Shown: piece by piece, positions 22,510 through 34,689 of the stretch
How positions within the stretch are numbered: the first letter of the stretch is position 1
Layout: the number at the start of each line of letters is the position of its first letter
Source: Argentina anserina
Lineage: Eukaryota > Streptophyta > Magnoliopsida > Rosales > Rosaceae
Length of the DNA stretch: 64,000 bases
Assembly (NCBI RefSeq): GCF_933775445.1
Contig: NC_065873.1
Coordinates: forward strand, 3,658,001-3,722,000
Direction: 5' to 3'
The notes under the pieces: generated by a model
Seen by the model: only the letters and a program-made list of their open reading frames with translations
Database searches by the model: none
What the model was told of the DNA's origin: nothing
Translations under genes and position numbers: made by a program

Positions 22510-23000
22510 TCTTCTTCCTTCCAGTCAGATTGGCTGCCCAGGCCCAGCGTTACGAAGCAGTGGGCAGCGCTATGGCCTTCCTTCCCTGTTATCGATCTCG
22601 ACCAGAGATTCTATAGAGAACCTGATGTTGCGGAACTCTCTCAGATGACGCAACCGTAAGAGGCTCTTGGACAAGTAGAGTATCGATCCTATTCCAACAT
22701 TGTCGTTTTTGTAAGAGAACAGAATGATTTTGACCTTGGTGTCAAAGACTTGAGACATTCCTGTCTGAATTTGGAAACTCTTCCAGGTTAGCCTTGGAGT
22801 GTTAAACTTTAAAATCTTTAACCAGTGAGGACAAAGCCATCTTTGCCTTGAGCATTTGTCGATTGATACATGTTGGGTTCACTACTCTTATCTTTGAGCT
22901 TGAATTCAAGTAACACTCTGAAATCCTCGAAATTTATGCATTGTCATTCTTTCGTTCTTGTAGTTATTGCCAAGTATCTTGAGGCGATGCTTCTTAGGGG
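22510..23000 (+). pseudogene. F-box/LRR family remnant 1
   Basis: Translation gives pieces of the same family as 40315-41365: QWAALWPSFPVIDLDQ-like text after the F-box near 22540-22620, LEHLSID near 22850, and an LKSSKFMHCHSF segment near 22910-22950. Stops and frameshifts are frequent and the F-box helix itself is mostly missing. F-box/LRR proteins are SCF ubiquitin-ligase substrate receptors; this copy is dead. Confidence 0.65.
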
Positions 23001-23359
23001 TCAGAGGGTCTTGGGTCGAAGCTCTGGTACTGGTGGTGCTATGGTCGGTCAACGAGGGCTAGCTAGATCTCGGTAGATCTGGGATTTCTTGTCGCCGACA
23101 AGGAAGCTTCGTCCTAAGTGGACTTTGATGGGTCTGTTTGGACCTACAACCTGTTTTGGGCCGTGGACGGATGGTGTGGGGGCTGTTGAGCCCATTGATT
23201 GTGGTTTTGCCCTAGTTAGGGCCAAGAACAGTTTAGATTAGGTATTAGCCTATTGTTATGTTTCTATAAGTCGTAGAATATGCTTATTTTTTATTTTTTC
23301 TTTGTTTCATATCGGGGATAGTTCTTAAAGAATAGTCAAGTTATCTTAGTGAACATGAC
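23001..23359. other. Unclassified sequence between F-box remnant and copia
   Basis: GC-richer than its surroundings at 23030-23230. No protein family or repeat was recognised. Confidence 0.4.
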
Positions 23360-25780
23360 ATTCTTCACCAAACCACGTGTTAATACACCATAACAAAATG
23401 TGATTTCAGAAAGAAAGAATAGAGATCTTCTAGAAAAAACAAGAGCCATAATGCTCCAAGCCAATGTACCAAAAAGATTTTGGTCATATGCAATTCAATG
23501 TGCTGCATATCTGATAAATAGGCTTCCAAGCAGTGTTTTGAGGTTTGATTCACCATTTCAAGTTCTGAAGAGAAGAAATAATCATTTGAAAGTTTTTGGT
23601 TGCATCTGTTTTGCTCATGTTCAAGGAAATTCAAAAGATAAATTTGATCTAAGAGCAGTGAAGTGTATTTTTCTTGGTTATTCTTCATCTCATAAAGGAT
23701 ATAAATGTTATGATCCTATGAGTAGAAAATTCTTTATTACCAGGGATGTGCGTTTCGATGAGGCTAATTTCTTTTATCAATCTCATGAGAGTGATCTTCT
23801 TCAGGGGGAGCTATTTGAAAATACTGACTCACCAGTTGTGCAATATAAAACTATAGTAACAGAACCTAAAAGTGTGCAGACTAAGGTGAATGATGTTGTT
23901 GATGATAATGGTGCTCTTATGTCTCCACCATTTCATCAAGAAGATGTAGAAATGGGTGAAAGTGTGCAGACTGAGGTGAATGATGTTGTTACTGATAATG
24001 ATGCTCCTATGTGTCCACCAGTTCATGAAGAAGATGTAGAAATGGGTGAAATTGTGAATGTGGAAAGTCAACAACAACTTGCCTCAAGTCAAATTCAGCC
24101 TCAACAACAACAAAGAAGGTACCCTAGTCGGACTAGGACACCTTCAATTTTACTGAAGGGTTTTGAAACTTATCCTCCACACCATCCTCTTGGTAACATT
24201 GTTGCATTAAATCAGACATCTTCTGATTATAATGTCTTCTTAAATCAGTTATGTTCTACTATTGAGACTAAATCTTACAGTGAAGCCATTCAGTCCCCAA
24301 TTTGGAGAAAGGCCATGGAAGATGAACTAAAAGCCCTTCATGACAACAACACATGAGTGTGGTCAAGCTTCCAAAAGGGCATAAAGCAGTTGGTGCTAGA
24401 TGGATTTTCAAAATTAAATTTCACTTTGATGAAACCATTGAAAGGCACAACACAAGGTTAGTAGCTTGTGGTTTTACTCAAATATTTAGAGTTGACTACA
24501 AGGAGATTTTTGCTCATGTGGCTAAGATGAATACTGTTAGAATTTCGTTGTTAGTGGCTGTGAATTGTGGATGGAATTTGTATCAAATGGATGTCAAAAA
24601 TGCATTCTTGCATGGAGATTTAGAGGAGGATTTGTACATGAAGTTGCCTCCTGGTCATTCTCAAGAACATGAACATGAAGTCATTTATGGCCTCAAGCAA
24701 TCACCTCGTGCTTGGGACTCAAAGCTCAGCTCAGTGTTGAATTCTGCACAATTCAAATGTAGCGTTAGTGATTCATCAATGTTTGTTAGAACTGGAAAAA
24801 TGATGAGGCTAATTGTTCTAGTGTATGTGGATGATCTAATTATCACTGGAGACAACAAAGCTGAAATTCTTGCTCTAAAATCCTCTCTCCATACCACTTT
24901 TGCAATCAAAGATCTTGGCAAGCTGAGACACTTTCTTGGAATAGAAATGGATTATTTTTCCACTGGTCTTCTCATAAATCAGAGGAAGTATATTAGTGAT
25001 TTACTGGATGACGCTAAAATGAAGAGCTGCAGCATAGTCAAAACTCCACTTCCAAGCAATCTTAACATTGAAGAAAAAAGGAAGTTCTCACTGACATCAC
25101 TTCATATCAAAGACTAGTGGTAAGTTAATTTATCTTACCATTATTCGTCCGGACATTACATATGCAGTGAGTCTTGTTAGCCAATTTATGCATGCTCCTC
25201 ATCATCTTCATCTTCATCTTCAATTGGTTAAGAGGATTTTGCGTTATCTCAAAGGCACAATTACAAAAGGAAATTTTATGAAAAAGAATGGCCATTTTAT
25301 GCTGGAAGGTTACACAAATTCTGATTGGGCAGGTAACACCATTGATCAAAAGTCTACTACTGGTTTTTGTTGTTTCATTGGTGGCAATCTAGTCACTTGG
25401 AAGAGAAAAAAAAGTCTGTTGTTGCTCGCTCAAGTGCAGAAGCTGAATACAGGGCCATGGCTTCTACTGCCTGTGAGTTAATTTGGTTGAGAACATTACT
25501 CAGTGACCTTGGTATTCAGTGTTCTATTCCCATCACATTACACTGTGACAATCAAGCAGCAATGCATATAACTACTGATCCAGTTTTTCATGAGAGAACC
25601 AAACATATTGAAGTGGACTGTCACTTTGTGCATCATCATGTTCAGTCAAAACTGCTTGCTACTGCTTATATCAGGTCTAGTGATCAACTAGCATATATAT
25701 TCACCAAAATTCTTCCCTCTGCTCAATTCGACAGGTTATTATCCAAGCTTGGTTCAAGAAATTCTCTTGATCCAGCTTGA
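23360..25780 (+). pseudogene. Ty1/copia pol, 5'-truncated and frameshifted
   Basis: The text starts inside integrase (ILHQTTC, TP-stop-QN, SERKNRDLLEKTRAI), with the integrase end at 23400-23780 (FGCICFAHVQG, VKCIFLGYS). A linker follows, then RT from about 24300 (RWIFKIKFHF, YVDDLIITGDN) and RNase H (SDWAGN, SSAEAEYRAMA, DNQAAMHI) to the stop at 25778-25780. Breaks in frame occur near 23385, 24352, 25115 and 25410. Gag, protease and most of integrase are absent. The family order is typical copia; this copy cannot make a protein. Confidence 0.93.
23871..24050 (+). repeat. 90-bp tandem duplication in the copia linker
   Basis: Two units start at 23871 and 23961 and encode related 30-residue segments (SVQTKVNDVV... 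and SVQTEVNDVV...). They have diverged at several sites, so the duplication predates the insertion or is old. Confidence 0.85.
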
Positions 25781-25787
25781 GGGGGAG

Positions 25788-26222
25788 TATTGAAAGACTT
25801 GGGATTGTTATGGTCCAATTGGTGCAGGGTTGCAGGGGCAATGCAGGCAAGGCTGCAAGTGGAGCTGCAGCCTCTGCATAATTGTTGTCGTTTGTTCTTT
25901 TTTGTGTCATTTGTAGTTTAAGGCTGTGCGGTCGTTGTGCAAGATTGTGTCGTTTGTTGGGGTTTAATTGCAGTTCGTGCAGCTGGGTTTCCACCACACA
26001 AATTAGCTGGGTTTCCCTGTTCCCTTTTTCTGAGATTAGTTGTTAGCTATTGTACAGGAGGTAGTATGGTGTAGTGATAAAGTTGTTAGCTTCAGTCTTT
26101 GTTCTTTTGTTATAAAAAGGCTGGTCTTGCCTTTATATTTTGAAATCATCTGAAATATATTGAAAATTTCTCCATCTTCATCTCCTTCATTCTCTCAGTT
26201 CATTCCATGCCATATTTCAACA
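25788..26222 (+). repeat. 3' LTR of the Ty1/copia element
   Basis: It follows the polypurine tract GAGGGGGAG directly after the pol stop. It begins TATTGAAAG (expected TGTTGAAA) and ends CATATTTCAACA, so the ends are inverted-repeat-like as in copia LTRs. An internal TATA box, TTATAAAAAGG, lies near 26110. Length is 435 bp. The 5' LTR is not present. Confidence 0.8.
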
Positions 26223-26761
26223 ATAAATTTTAGTTTCAAGTTATATCCTGAAAAATTATCGAGCAAGTGTCGGTAAATTTACTACATTATTTCCAAGCTC
26301 AAGACACAACTACTCTCTCTAGTAACAATTTCTCAAGTCATACTCTTACTAAGTAATCAACTGGTAACCTTTTCACAGTTGTTACTAAATAACAATTAGC
26401 TCTATGATGCAACTCCACCAGCTAATAAATCTCGGGGCAACCTACATTTGAAAGGGTATTACTAAATGTAAAACTCTTTGTGCACCCTGCACCACAATAT
26501 CGATCTCTTTAATTTCCAACTTAGCATCAGACCAAAAGAAATAAGAAAATCATACCAAAACTGCACTAACTGCTTCAGTGTACCCAGCACCATTGGGTAA
26601 TATATCATTAACTCTACCTGCATACTACCAAATTGTAAACCATTGATGTAATCACTTTTACCTCAGAGGGGCTGTTACAGATTATACGACATAAATCTGA
26701 ATTAGAATTATTAACTAGAGTATAAATGGTAAAACTATTATTGTTGATGTGGTCATTGTCA
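26223..26761. other. Non-coding DNA between copia LTR and leader module 1
   Basis: No gene was recognised. A few phrases (CTCGGGGCAAC near 26430) faintly resemble the satellite at 31-34 kb. Confidence 0.4.
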
Positions 26762-27060
26762 CTAGTTACCTCAAATTGAGGGGCGTAGAAATTTGAAACC
26801 CATCACGGGGGATTACTAATCTATCTTCAAGTTGAATTAATGAAAACATTATAAAAAATATCGAAACACAAAACAATCAAGGCCCTTATAGGATTCAATT
26901 TTTTACTCATTTTTGTTGAAGTGATGAACAATATAACCACAGGTAAGAAGAATTATACAAAAGCAACAGAAATGGAGTACCTTCTGGTGGTGAAGCGAAG
27001 CTTAACCCATCTCGGTTAATTAAAGAGAACAATGCCAGTGGTGATGGCCAGAGCTGCTAC
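26762..27060 (-). repeat. Leader module copy 1 (exon-intron-exon-like)
   Basis: On the minus strand an exon-like stretch ends at 26981 before a GT donor, an intron-like 156 bp follows, and a 55-bp second exon-like block (26824-26770) starts after AAG and ends before GTAACTAG. The same layout recurs at 30.4, 34.2 and 39.8 kb. No protein is evident; it may be the 5' untranslated part of a duplicated gene. Confidence 0.55.
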
Positions 27061-27214
27061 AGTAAACAAGGCCAAAACTTAAGCCGACTATTAACCGAAC
27101 GCAACTTCAGGAAAGGATTTTATTGTTCGAGAGTCCAAAAAAGTTTAGATTAAAAACCTTTTTTTTATCTGAAGATTAAAAACCATTTGAAAGTCCTGTT
27201 TTGAGTACAAAAGC

Positions 27215-27768
27215 TGATGAGGACATCATGTCAACCCTTTCAAGGTTTATGAATGGAAGGGATGAAAAAATAGAGCAGTTGATCATTACTTTTCTTTATG
27301 GTTGATTAATTGATCTCAGGATTTTAATTAGCAGCTGATAAGAAATTTGATCCAAAGAGTTTTTAGGCTTAGTGTTATTTTAAGAGTTTACTTGTGTCTT
27401 TTTGTTTCTGTTCAGTTTAGGAGTATTAAGTTTTTGTTTATTAGGTCTTTTATGTTTCAGTTTCTGAATTTCAAGAGTCCTAAAGAGTCTTAAAAGCTAG
27501 TTAGTGTCAGTTATAGAACTGAGTATAAATAACTGTAAAAGCCAATGGGCTGATATGCTATGTTGAATAAGAATATCAGTGTTCACTGAATTTTCCTGTG
27601 ATAGGATTAAGGTGAGAAACCTGAGAGAGATTCCCAAATTATAGTGTTTTGGGTGTGAAGCCTAGACTAAGGTGTGAAGCCTGGGAGTGAATCCTAAAAT
27701 TAGTGTGCTTAACCTACAGTTCTTAGAGCTTGTGATCTAGGTTCCTAAGCAGCTACTGTGCTGCATCA
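27215..27768 (+). repeat. 5' LTR of a deleted Ty3/gypsy chromovirus
   Basis: It starts TGATGAGGACATCATG, matching TGATAAGGACATCATG at 29523, and ends CTGCATCA, 4 bp before the primer binding site at 27773-27784. Length is 554 bp. Confidence 0.88.
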
Positions 27769-27772
27769 GTTT

Positions 27773-27784
27773 TGGTATCAGAGC
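27773..27784 (+). other. Primer binding site (initiator tRNA-Met type)
   Basis: TGGTATCAGAGC follows the 5' LTR of the deleted chromovirus, as expected for minus-strand priming. Confidence 0.9.
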
Positions 27785-27835
27785 TGGACAAGCTCTAGTA
27801 TTACTAGCTCCAGCCCATAGAAATCCCATTCAGCC

Positions 27836-29560
27836 ATGGATGCTGAAACTGTGGCTAAAACCTTGGAAGCCGTACTCGCTCAACTTGGACAGATTGAGAC
27901 AAGAATGCAAGACCATGCAGCAGCCTCTGACCGGCGTTTGGCAGAACTTGAAGCCTCCATTCTCAATGAAGAAGAGAGTGTAGGTGGAGGACTGAGAATG
28001 CAGCCTAGAAGGATTGCTCGCAGGCAACAACCCCTCCGGAATATTAATAGGCAAGATGGACATGATCCTGAAGAAAAACTTTTGAGGTTTATTAAAGTTG
28101 AAGCTCCAAACTATGATGGCCAACTGAATGCAAAGATGTGTTTGGATTGGATTTCAGACATGAATCATTATTTTGACTGGTATGAATTGTCAGAAGCTCG
28201 AAAGGTGCGCTTTGCAAAGATGAAGTTGGTAGGCAGAGCGAGAGAATGGTGGACTGGTATGGAAAGAAGGCTTGCAAGGGCAGGGGAAGAACCTGTTACA
28301 GATTGGGATGAGATGAAAGAAAGGCTGAAGGAGAAGTATGTTCCTTTGGCTTAGCAACAACACTTGCTGGACCAGTGGCAATCTCTTCGTCAAGGGAGCA
28401 TGACAGCTGTGGAGTATATCAATAAGTTCGAAGAATTTATGGTGAGATGTAACATAAGTAAAGATCCATCTGTAACCCTTGCCCGTTTCAGAACCGGCCT
28501 TCGTCCAAAACTTCAAAGGGAGTTGATTCCTCATGAGGTGTATTCGTTGGAGCGAGCCTATCATATTGTTCTGGAGTTGGAGCGTTACTTGAAGACCCCC
28601 ACAACTATTGTGCATAGGCAGTTAGACCAACCAAGTCCTGACTTGTCTCCTAGTTCATCTAGAACAACACCATCTCCATTTTCTAACTCTAGTACTGCCA
28701 ATTCTTTGGTGAAAACAGATCAAGGAAAGGGAGTACAATCCGGTAATCAAGGAGGGATATCTACAAGGTGTTATAGGTGTCAAGGCTATGGTCACTATGC
28801 TGGACAATGCCCAACCAAAGAGCAAGCTCGAAGTCTGTTTGCAGCCACTAAAGAAGAAGAGGCTAATGTTCAGAAAGAACTGGAGGAAGAAGTTTATGAC
28901 CCTGAAATCCCAGCTGAAGATGATTTAGAAGATGTTCAACCGAACACGGTTGTGATAAGATGCACCTTGACTCAACCTAAGGGGACTGAAGATTGGCAGA
29001 GAACATCCATTTTTCACACTTATGTTAAAAGGGGAGACATAAGTTATAAGGTCATCATTGACAATGGGAGCTGCATCAATGTGGTTTCCCCTCAGACCAT
29101 TTCTAAATTGGGTTTGACTCCTGCTGATCATCATCAACCCTACCATGTAGCTTGGATTGATAAGTCTTCCATTCTTGTAAAGCAGCGGTGTCAGGTACCT
29201 ATTCAATTTTCATCCTACAAGGACAATGTTTTTTATTATGAAGGGAAGCACATCAAGCTGACCCCAATCGAGCCCAAACCGGTACTTGAATCACTCAGTA
29301 ATGGGGGGCATCAGTCCAAATCCTTAGACATCATCAATCCAAAAGATGTAGCTGAAAACGTTGTGGATTCAATGAAAGAAGATTGTTACCCAGAATATCT
29401 AATGAAGTGGAGGGACAAATCAGACTCTAACAACATCTGGGTAGGTAAGGAAGAGCTCAATATCTTCAAGATATACTGCAACTTTATCTCGCCGGAGGCG
29501 AGCTCTTTTCAGCCGGGGAGTATGATAAGGACATCATGTCAACCCTTTCAAGGTTTATGA
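27836..29560 (+). pseudogene. gag-protease of a deleted chromovirus, with amber stop and chromodomain remnant
   Basis: One frame runs from 27836 to 29560 apart from a TAG at 28352-28354, a likely CAG-to-TAG change. It encodes gag, an intact zinc knuckle (CYRCQGYGHYAGQC) and the protease motif IDNGSC. It then skips RT, RNase H and integrase altogether and resumes with a chromodomain-like end (YLMKWRDKSDSNNIWV). The text near 29230 also lacks part of the protease tail, so at least two internal deletions are likely. The frame stays open across the junctions. Such elements can only move with help from an autonomous relative. Confidence 0.88.
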
Positions 29561-29849
29561 ATGGAAGGGATGAAAAAATAGAGCAGTTGATCATTACTTT
29601 TCTTTATGGTTGATTAATTGATCTCAGGATTTTAATTAGCAGCTGATAAGAAGTTTGATCCAAAGAGTTTTTAGGCTTAGTGTTATTTCAAGAGTTTACT
29701 TGTGTCTTTTTGTTTCTGTTCAGTTTAGGAGTATTAAGTTTTTGTTTATTAGGTCTTTTCTGTTTCAGTTTCTGAATTTCAAGAGTCCTAAAGAGTCTTA
29801 AAAGCTAGTTAGTGTCAGTTATAGAACTGAGTATAAATAACTGTAAAAG
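29523..29849 (+). repeat. 3' LTR of the deleted chromovirus, truncated
   Basis: About 327 bp match 27215-27541 with few changes and then stop abruptly after AACTGTAAAAG. The remaining 220 bp of the LTR are missing, and an RNase H-like coding fragment starts at once. Confidence 0.88.
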
Positions 29850-30259
29850 TCAAATTGGTGCTGTTGGTGTGATTAGAAATAGTGAGGGTGTTTGGTGCAA
29901 TGGTTTTATGCAGAATAATGGGCATGGAGAAGTGTTGCAAGCTGAAGCTTGGGGTCTTGTGACTGGCTTTCAAATCGCAGTGAATATGCAAATTACACAC
30001 TTGGAGGTAGAATCTGACTTTGCTACTCTAAACAAATCTTCTTCAGGGCAATGATTTTGATTTACACCCTCTAGGGACTTTGATAATAAATTGCATTTCC
30101 TTGATGAATCATTTTGAGTCTCGCTCCATGATGCATGCTCATCGTGAGAGAAATATGGTGGCTGACATATTGGCGAAGTATAGTGTGGACAATGATCTAG
30201 GAGTTTGCAGGTTGGACACAAATCCTCCCCTTTGTCAATCATATTCTAATGGATGACAT
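29850..30259 (+). pseudogene. RNase H-like domain fragment (RVT_3 type)
   Basis: Text such as GAVGVIRNSEGVWCNGF, AEAWGLVTGFQIA, LEVESD and RERNMVADILAKYS follows the order of plant non-LTR retrotransposon or domesticated RNase H domains. A frameshift falls near 30050 and the fragment ends at a stop near 30257. It has no start of its own and abuts the truncated LTR. Confidence 0.75.
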
Positions 30260-30424
30260 CGATGGCCTAGTGAGGCCTAGGACTATTGTCATAGCTATTG
30301 CAAATTATATGACATATAAACCATAATTAAATTTACTAAAAAAGTGAAGGCACCATATAAATGTAAGGCAACAAATTAATTGAACAGAAAGTATAAATAA
30401 ATAAACTAACCTATCAAATGGCAA

Positions 30425-30720
30425 ACCGTTTCTGTGGCAGATCATAGTGTTACTTGTGTACTCAAATTGAGGGGCTTGGGCCATTTGAAACCCACCACAG
30501 CATATATCAATCCATCTGGAAATCGAATTACGGAATAAAAAAGTATCAAACATCAAAAGGCAAACGAATAAAAGCCTTGTGGAATACAATTCGTTACAGG
30601 TATCTATTAAATTGATAAACACGATAACCACATGTAAGAGGAATTAAACAAAAGTAAAAGAAACGGTACCTTGTGGTGGTGAATTTGAGGTGCTGACTGA
30701 CCTGTGCAAGATCGAGTCCA
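30425..30720 (-). repeat. Leader module copy 2 (exon-intron-exon-like)
   Basis: The exon 1-like block ends at 30670 before GTACC. The intron-like stretch is 154 bp, and the 55-bp exon 2-like block (30515-30461) follows TTTCCAG. Its own donor has changed from GTAAC to TACAC. The sequence is clearly related to copy 1 (CCTCAATTTGAG, TGGGTTTCAAAT). Confidence 0.55.
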
Positions 30721-31159
30721 TCAAGCAAAAATCAGGAAACTTCTTTCAAAGCCTGCAAGAGTTGCGCAAAAGAAAGAAAAATGAGAATCATGAAAACACA
30801 TTTTCACAGTACAACATTCAAGTTGAGGTGCTTTGACCTGCAGTAAGATCCCATTTGACCAGGCCACTTCATTTTCTCATCACTTTCAACTAATGCATCA
30901 GATGTTAACAGGTCAGGTTTGCACCATGAGCAGGAGAACCATAATGCAATGTAAGAAAATGACCAGGAGAAAGCGACAAAGACTTTGGCAATATATAACA
31001 CGTTTACAAGACGTTGGTAAAAAGAAGAATAAAGGTCTGCTAGACGAACTTATCCTAACAATTTCTTGAGTATGGCACGCAATGCTTCTCCTGGTGGTTG
31101 GTGCCCAAAATATAAAAACTTTCGAAATCAGAACTCTCCTGGTGGTTGGGTCAAAGCAC
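30721..31159. other. Non-coding DNA upstream of the satellite
   Basis: No gene was recognised. TCTCCTGGTGGTTGG recurs twice (near 31084 and 31134) with degenerate relatives at 31227 and 31475. Confidence 0.4.
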
Positions 31160-33048
31160 ATGAGAGAAGGGAAGATGACATATCCCTCAGCAAAGCCTGA
31201 AATTTAATACAACTCTAATACAAAGGTTGAAGTATTTCTTCTTGGGGTTGGTGCCAAAATAGGACTGAAATGGAGAAAATGGGACTCCATCCTCAACAAA
31301 ATAAGGCAAACCAATCTTTGAACTGAAATTTACTGCAGGTGCATCATTGGGATATGTATGTTCACAATTTGTTTTAAGGAACCACAAACGTTGGCTGCAA
31401 ATTTTGAAAGTTGAACAACTGAACCCAGCATTAAAGCATCACTACTGGTTAAAGAGTTTCATATCAATGTTGAAGAGTTTTTTCTAGTGGTTGTGGTGCC
31501 AAAATATCATAACCATCATCATCACAAATTTAAGAACTAAAAGGCAACAATCTCAACATTATCGACCATTATTGCATTGATGACTTCTTTGTTGACATTT
31601 TAAGTTGAAAAAGAGCACATGAATGGCAACAGTTCCATTACATGAACTTACAATGCAACATTCTCAGCAATATCCACAACACTATTGCCTTGTTAAATTC
31701 TCTTTTGGGACCTTGGGTTAGGCAAAATCTTCACATACAGATTAAAATTAAGTCGGCAAAATTTTTTCTTTAGGAGCAATTCCTGACTACTCATTGAGCA
31801 TAATGCTCTAGTAAATCTCGGGTCTCGGAGATAAGATGACAGCATGAGAGAAGAAATCAACATGACATATATCCCTCGGCAGTGCTTGATTTTTGTCAGT
31901 CACAGCATAAAAATGGCACTCCAACCTCAACTAAAGAGGGAGCACCAAATCTTTCATCTGAAATTATATCTGTCTCTTCCTCGTATTCCTAAAATTTTTT
32001 CTTTAGGAGCAATTCCTGACTACTCATTGAGCATAATGCTCTAGTAAATCTCGGGTCTCGGAGATAAGATGACAGCATGAGAGAAGAAATCAACATGACA
32101 TATATCCCTCGGCAGTGCTTGATTTTTGTCATAGTCACAGCATAAAAATGGCACTACAACCTCAACTAAAGAGGGAGCACCAAATCTTTCATCTGAAATT
32201 ATATCTGTCTCTTCCTCGTATTCCTAAAATCTGCCTCATTATGATATATGTCGTTATCATTGTCAATTCACTCTCTCTACTAACCATACACAAACCAAAG
32301 GCAACATGTAAACCGAAGGCAACGCATCAATCAAACTATATAAATCATATTTAGATTATAAGACAAATCAAAAGCATCAGTTAATTGAAGGCAACATATA
32401 AGCCGAAGGCACCAAACCGAAGGCAACCGTATAAATCTTATTCTTCTATCAAAGGCATCGTCTCTAATTGAAGGCAACATATAGATCAAAGGCAACGTAT
32501 AGATCAAAGGCACATGACCACATGAAAGAGGAAAGGAACATGACATATAGCCCTTGGCAATGCTTGATTTTCACTGTTGACACGGCATAAGAATGATACT
32601 TCAACCTCATCAAAGAGGGAGCACCAAATCTAGGATCTGAAATTCTATCCATCTCTCCCTCAGATTACTCAAATTTGCCTCATTAGGATATTTGTCATTA
32701 TCACTAAATTCAATCTGTCCATTGATAATACACAAACCGAAGGCAACGCATCAGTTAAAGGCAACCGTATAAATCTAATTTAGATCATGGGACAAATCAA
32801 AGGCAACGTTTATCGAAGGGGCAACGTATAGATCAAGGGCACATTACGCCTTAAGAGAGGAAAGGAACATGACACATATCCTTCTGCAATTTTTAAAATT
32901 CGTCGTAGATACAACATAAGAATGGCACTCCAACCTCAAGAAAAGAGAGGGCATTAAGATCTATATCTTTGCTCCGAAATTCAATTGGTATCTTCCTCAA
33001 ATTAATGAAATTTTGCCTCATTAAGATATATGTCATTATAAGTGTGAA

Positions 33049-33083
<35 letters not shown>

Positions 33084-34200
33084 TAACCATCAAACCAAAG
33101 GCAACATTATAAATCAAAGGCAACGTATAGACCAAAGGCCACCGTATCAATCTAAATCAGGTTATATGACAAATCAAAGGCAACATCTAAATTGAAGGAT
33201 ACTTATAAACTGAAGGCAACATATAAATCATTAAATCTAATTCAGAAGGCAACACATCAATCAAAGGGAACCATATAAATCTTAATCAGATTATAAGACA
33301 AATCAAAGGTATCGTCTAATTGAAGGTTACAAATAGATCAAAGGCAACGCATAGATCTAAGACACATGACCACATGACAGAGGAAAGGAAAGTGACATAT
33401 ATCCCATGGAAATGCTTAATTTTCATTGTAGACACAGCATAAGAATGATACTTCAACCTCAACAAAAGAGGGAGCATCAAATCTATCTGTCTCTCCCTCA
33501 AATTACTCAAATTTGCCTCATTAGGATATATATCATTATCACTGTGAATTCACTATCTCCATTAATAATACAAATACCAAGGCAACCATTTGAACCGAAG
33601 GCAACGTATCAATCAAAGGTAACCGTATGAATCTGATCCCGATTATAAGGAAAACTATCAAAGGAGCAATGTATAGTTCAAACGCAACCCTAAACCGAAG
33701 GCAACATATCAATAAAAGGCAACCGTATGAATTTGTTTCTGATTATAAGGCATACTATCAAAGGGGCAACGTATATTTCAAAGGCACATAACATGAGAGA
33801 GGAAAGGAATATGACACATATCCGTCTGCAATGTTTAATTTTCGTTGTAAACACAGCTTAAGAATGACACTTCAACCTCAAGAAAAGAGGGAGCACCAAA
33901 TCTTTGATATGAAATTCTATTGGTATCTCCCATAGATTACTCAAATTTGCCTCATTAGGATATATGTCATTATCAGTGTTAAACACTATTATCCATCAAA
34001 CCGAAGGCAACGTGTAGACCAAAGGAAACTGTATTAATCTGAATCAAGTTATATGACGAATCAAAGGCAACATCTAAATACAAGGATTGTAAGCGAACGG
34101 ACGTATAAATCTAATTCAGAAGGCAACATCTAATCAGAGGCAACATACAAATCAAAGGCAACATATTATAAGATTGTAAACGATCATGGTAACAATTTTT
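31160..34200. repeat. Composite satellite A: ~190-bp block alternating with AAGGCAAC octamer clusters
   Basis: A block of about 190 bp (ATGAGAGAGGAAAGGAACATG, CCCTCGGCAATGCTTGATT, AGCATAAGAATGGCACTCC, AAAGAGGGAGCACCAAATC) recurs near 31160, 31840, 32075, 32520, 32855, 33375 and 33800. Between the later copies lie clusters of AAGGCAAC, mostly as ATCAAAGGCAAC or CCGAAGGCAAC, spaced irregularly with AT-rich filler. No coding frame is conserved among copies. It is not a recognised satellite or transposon. A (CT)n run sits at 33052-33082. Confidence 0.8.
31761..32229 (+). repeat. 233-bp tandem duplication within satellite A
   Basis: ATTTTTTCTTTAGGAGC starts at 31761 and again at 31994, and the copies are nearly identical apart from a small indel (CAGTCACAG versus CATAGTCACAG). 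This is the freshest duplication in the array. Confidence 0.85.
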
Positions 34201-34202
34201 AC

Positions 34203-34480
34203 CTTAAACTGAAACCAATGATCATTTAAACTGTTCCACCGTGAATAAGAATTCATCAGAAAATTGAATTAAGCAAAATCCAAAAGAACAAAGAGTTTGT
34301 CCCACGGAATTTTGTACAGGCTTTAATTGAATTGATTAACATCGTAACCGCAAGTGAGAAGAAATAACAGAAAACAAGGGAATTAACCTTGTAACGCTGA
34401 AGCGAGCAAAAGTAAACAAACCTATTGGTAGTTTACCAGAGCAAATCCAGTGGTCGTTGGTCAGAACAAAGCCAGTGTCA
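34203..34480 (-). repeat. Leader module copy 3 (exon-intron-exon-like)
   Basis: Exon 1-like sequence ends at 34388 before GTTAATTCC. The intron-like segment is 131 bp but ends in TTTCTG instead of an AG acceptor, and a 54-bp exon 2-like block (34256-34203) ends before GTAAAAATTG. It lies just past the broken end of the NQR-like pseudogene. Confidence 0.5.
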
Positions 34481-34536
34481 GTTGGCAACAAGAGAGAGAG
34501 AGAAGAGGAACCCAACTAGACAACAATGTCTAAATG

Positions 34537-34600
34537 GGAGGCAACTTATGATCAAAGGCAACTTATGATCAAAGGCAACTTATGATCAAAGGCAACTTAT
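34537..34600 (+). repeat. 17-bp tandem repeat of AAAGGCAACTTATGATC
   Basis: Four units (the first and last imperfect) run head to tail and contain the AAGGCAAC core of the neighbouring satellites. Confidence 0.9.
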
Positions 34601-34689
34601 AAATCTATAAATCTATGGTAATAAAGAAAGCAGCATGCATGTCATTGATGTTGTTACAGTATTTGGAGGCAAACCTGGATTGCAAATAG

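Noticed and set aside
32331..33510. Minus-strand peptides with similar text (RLKYHSYAVST) in the satellite
   Set aside because: They resemble each other only because the underlying 190-bp block is repeated. Starts, ends and frames differ between copies.
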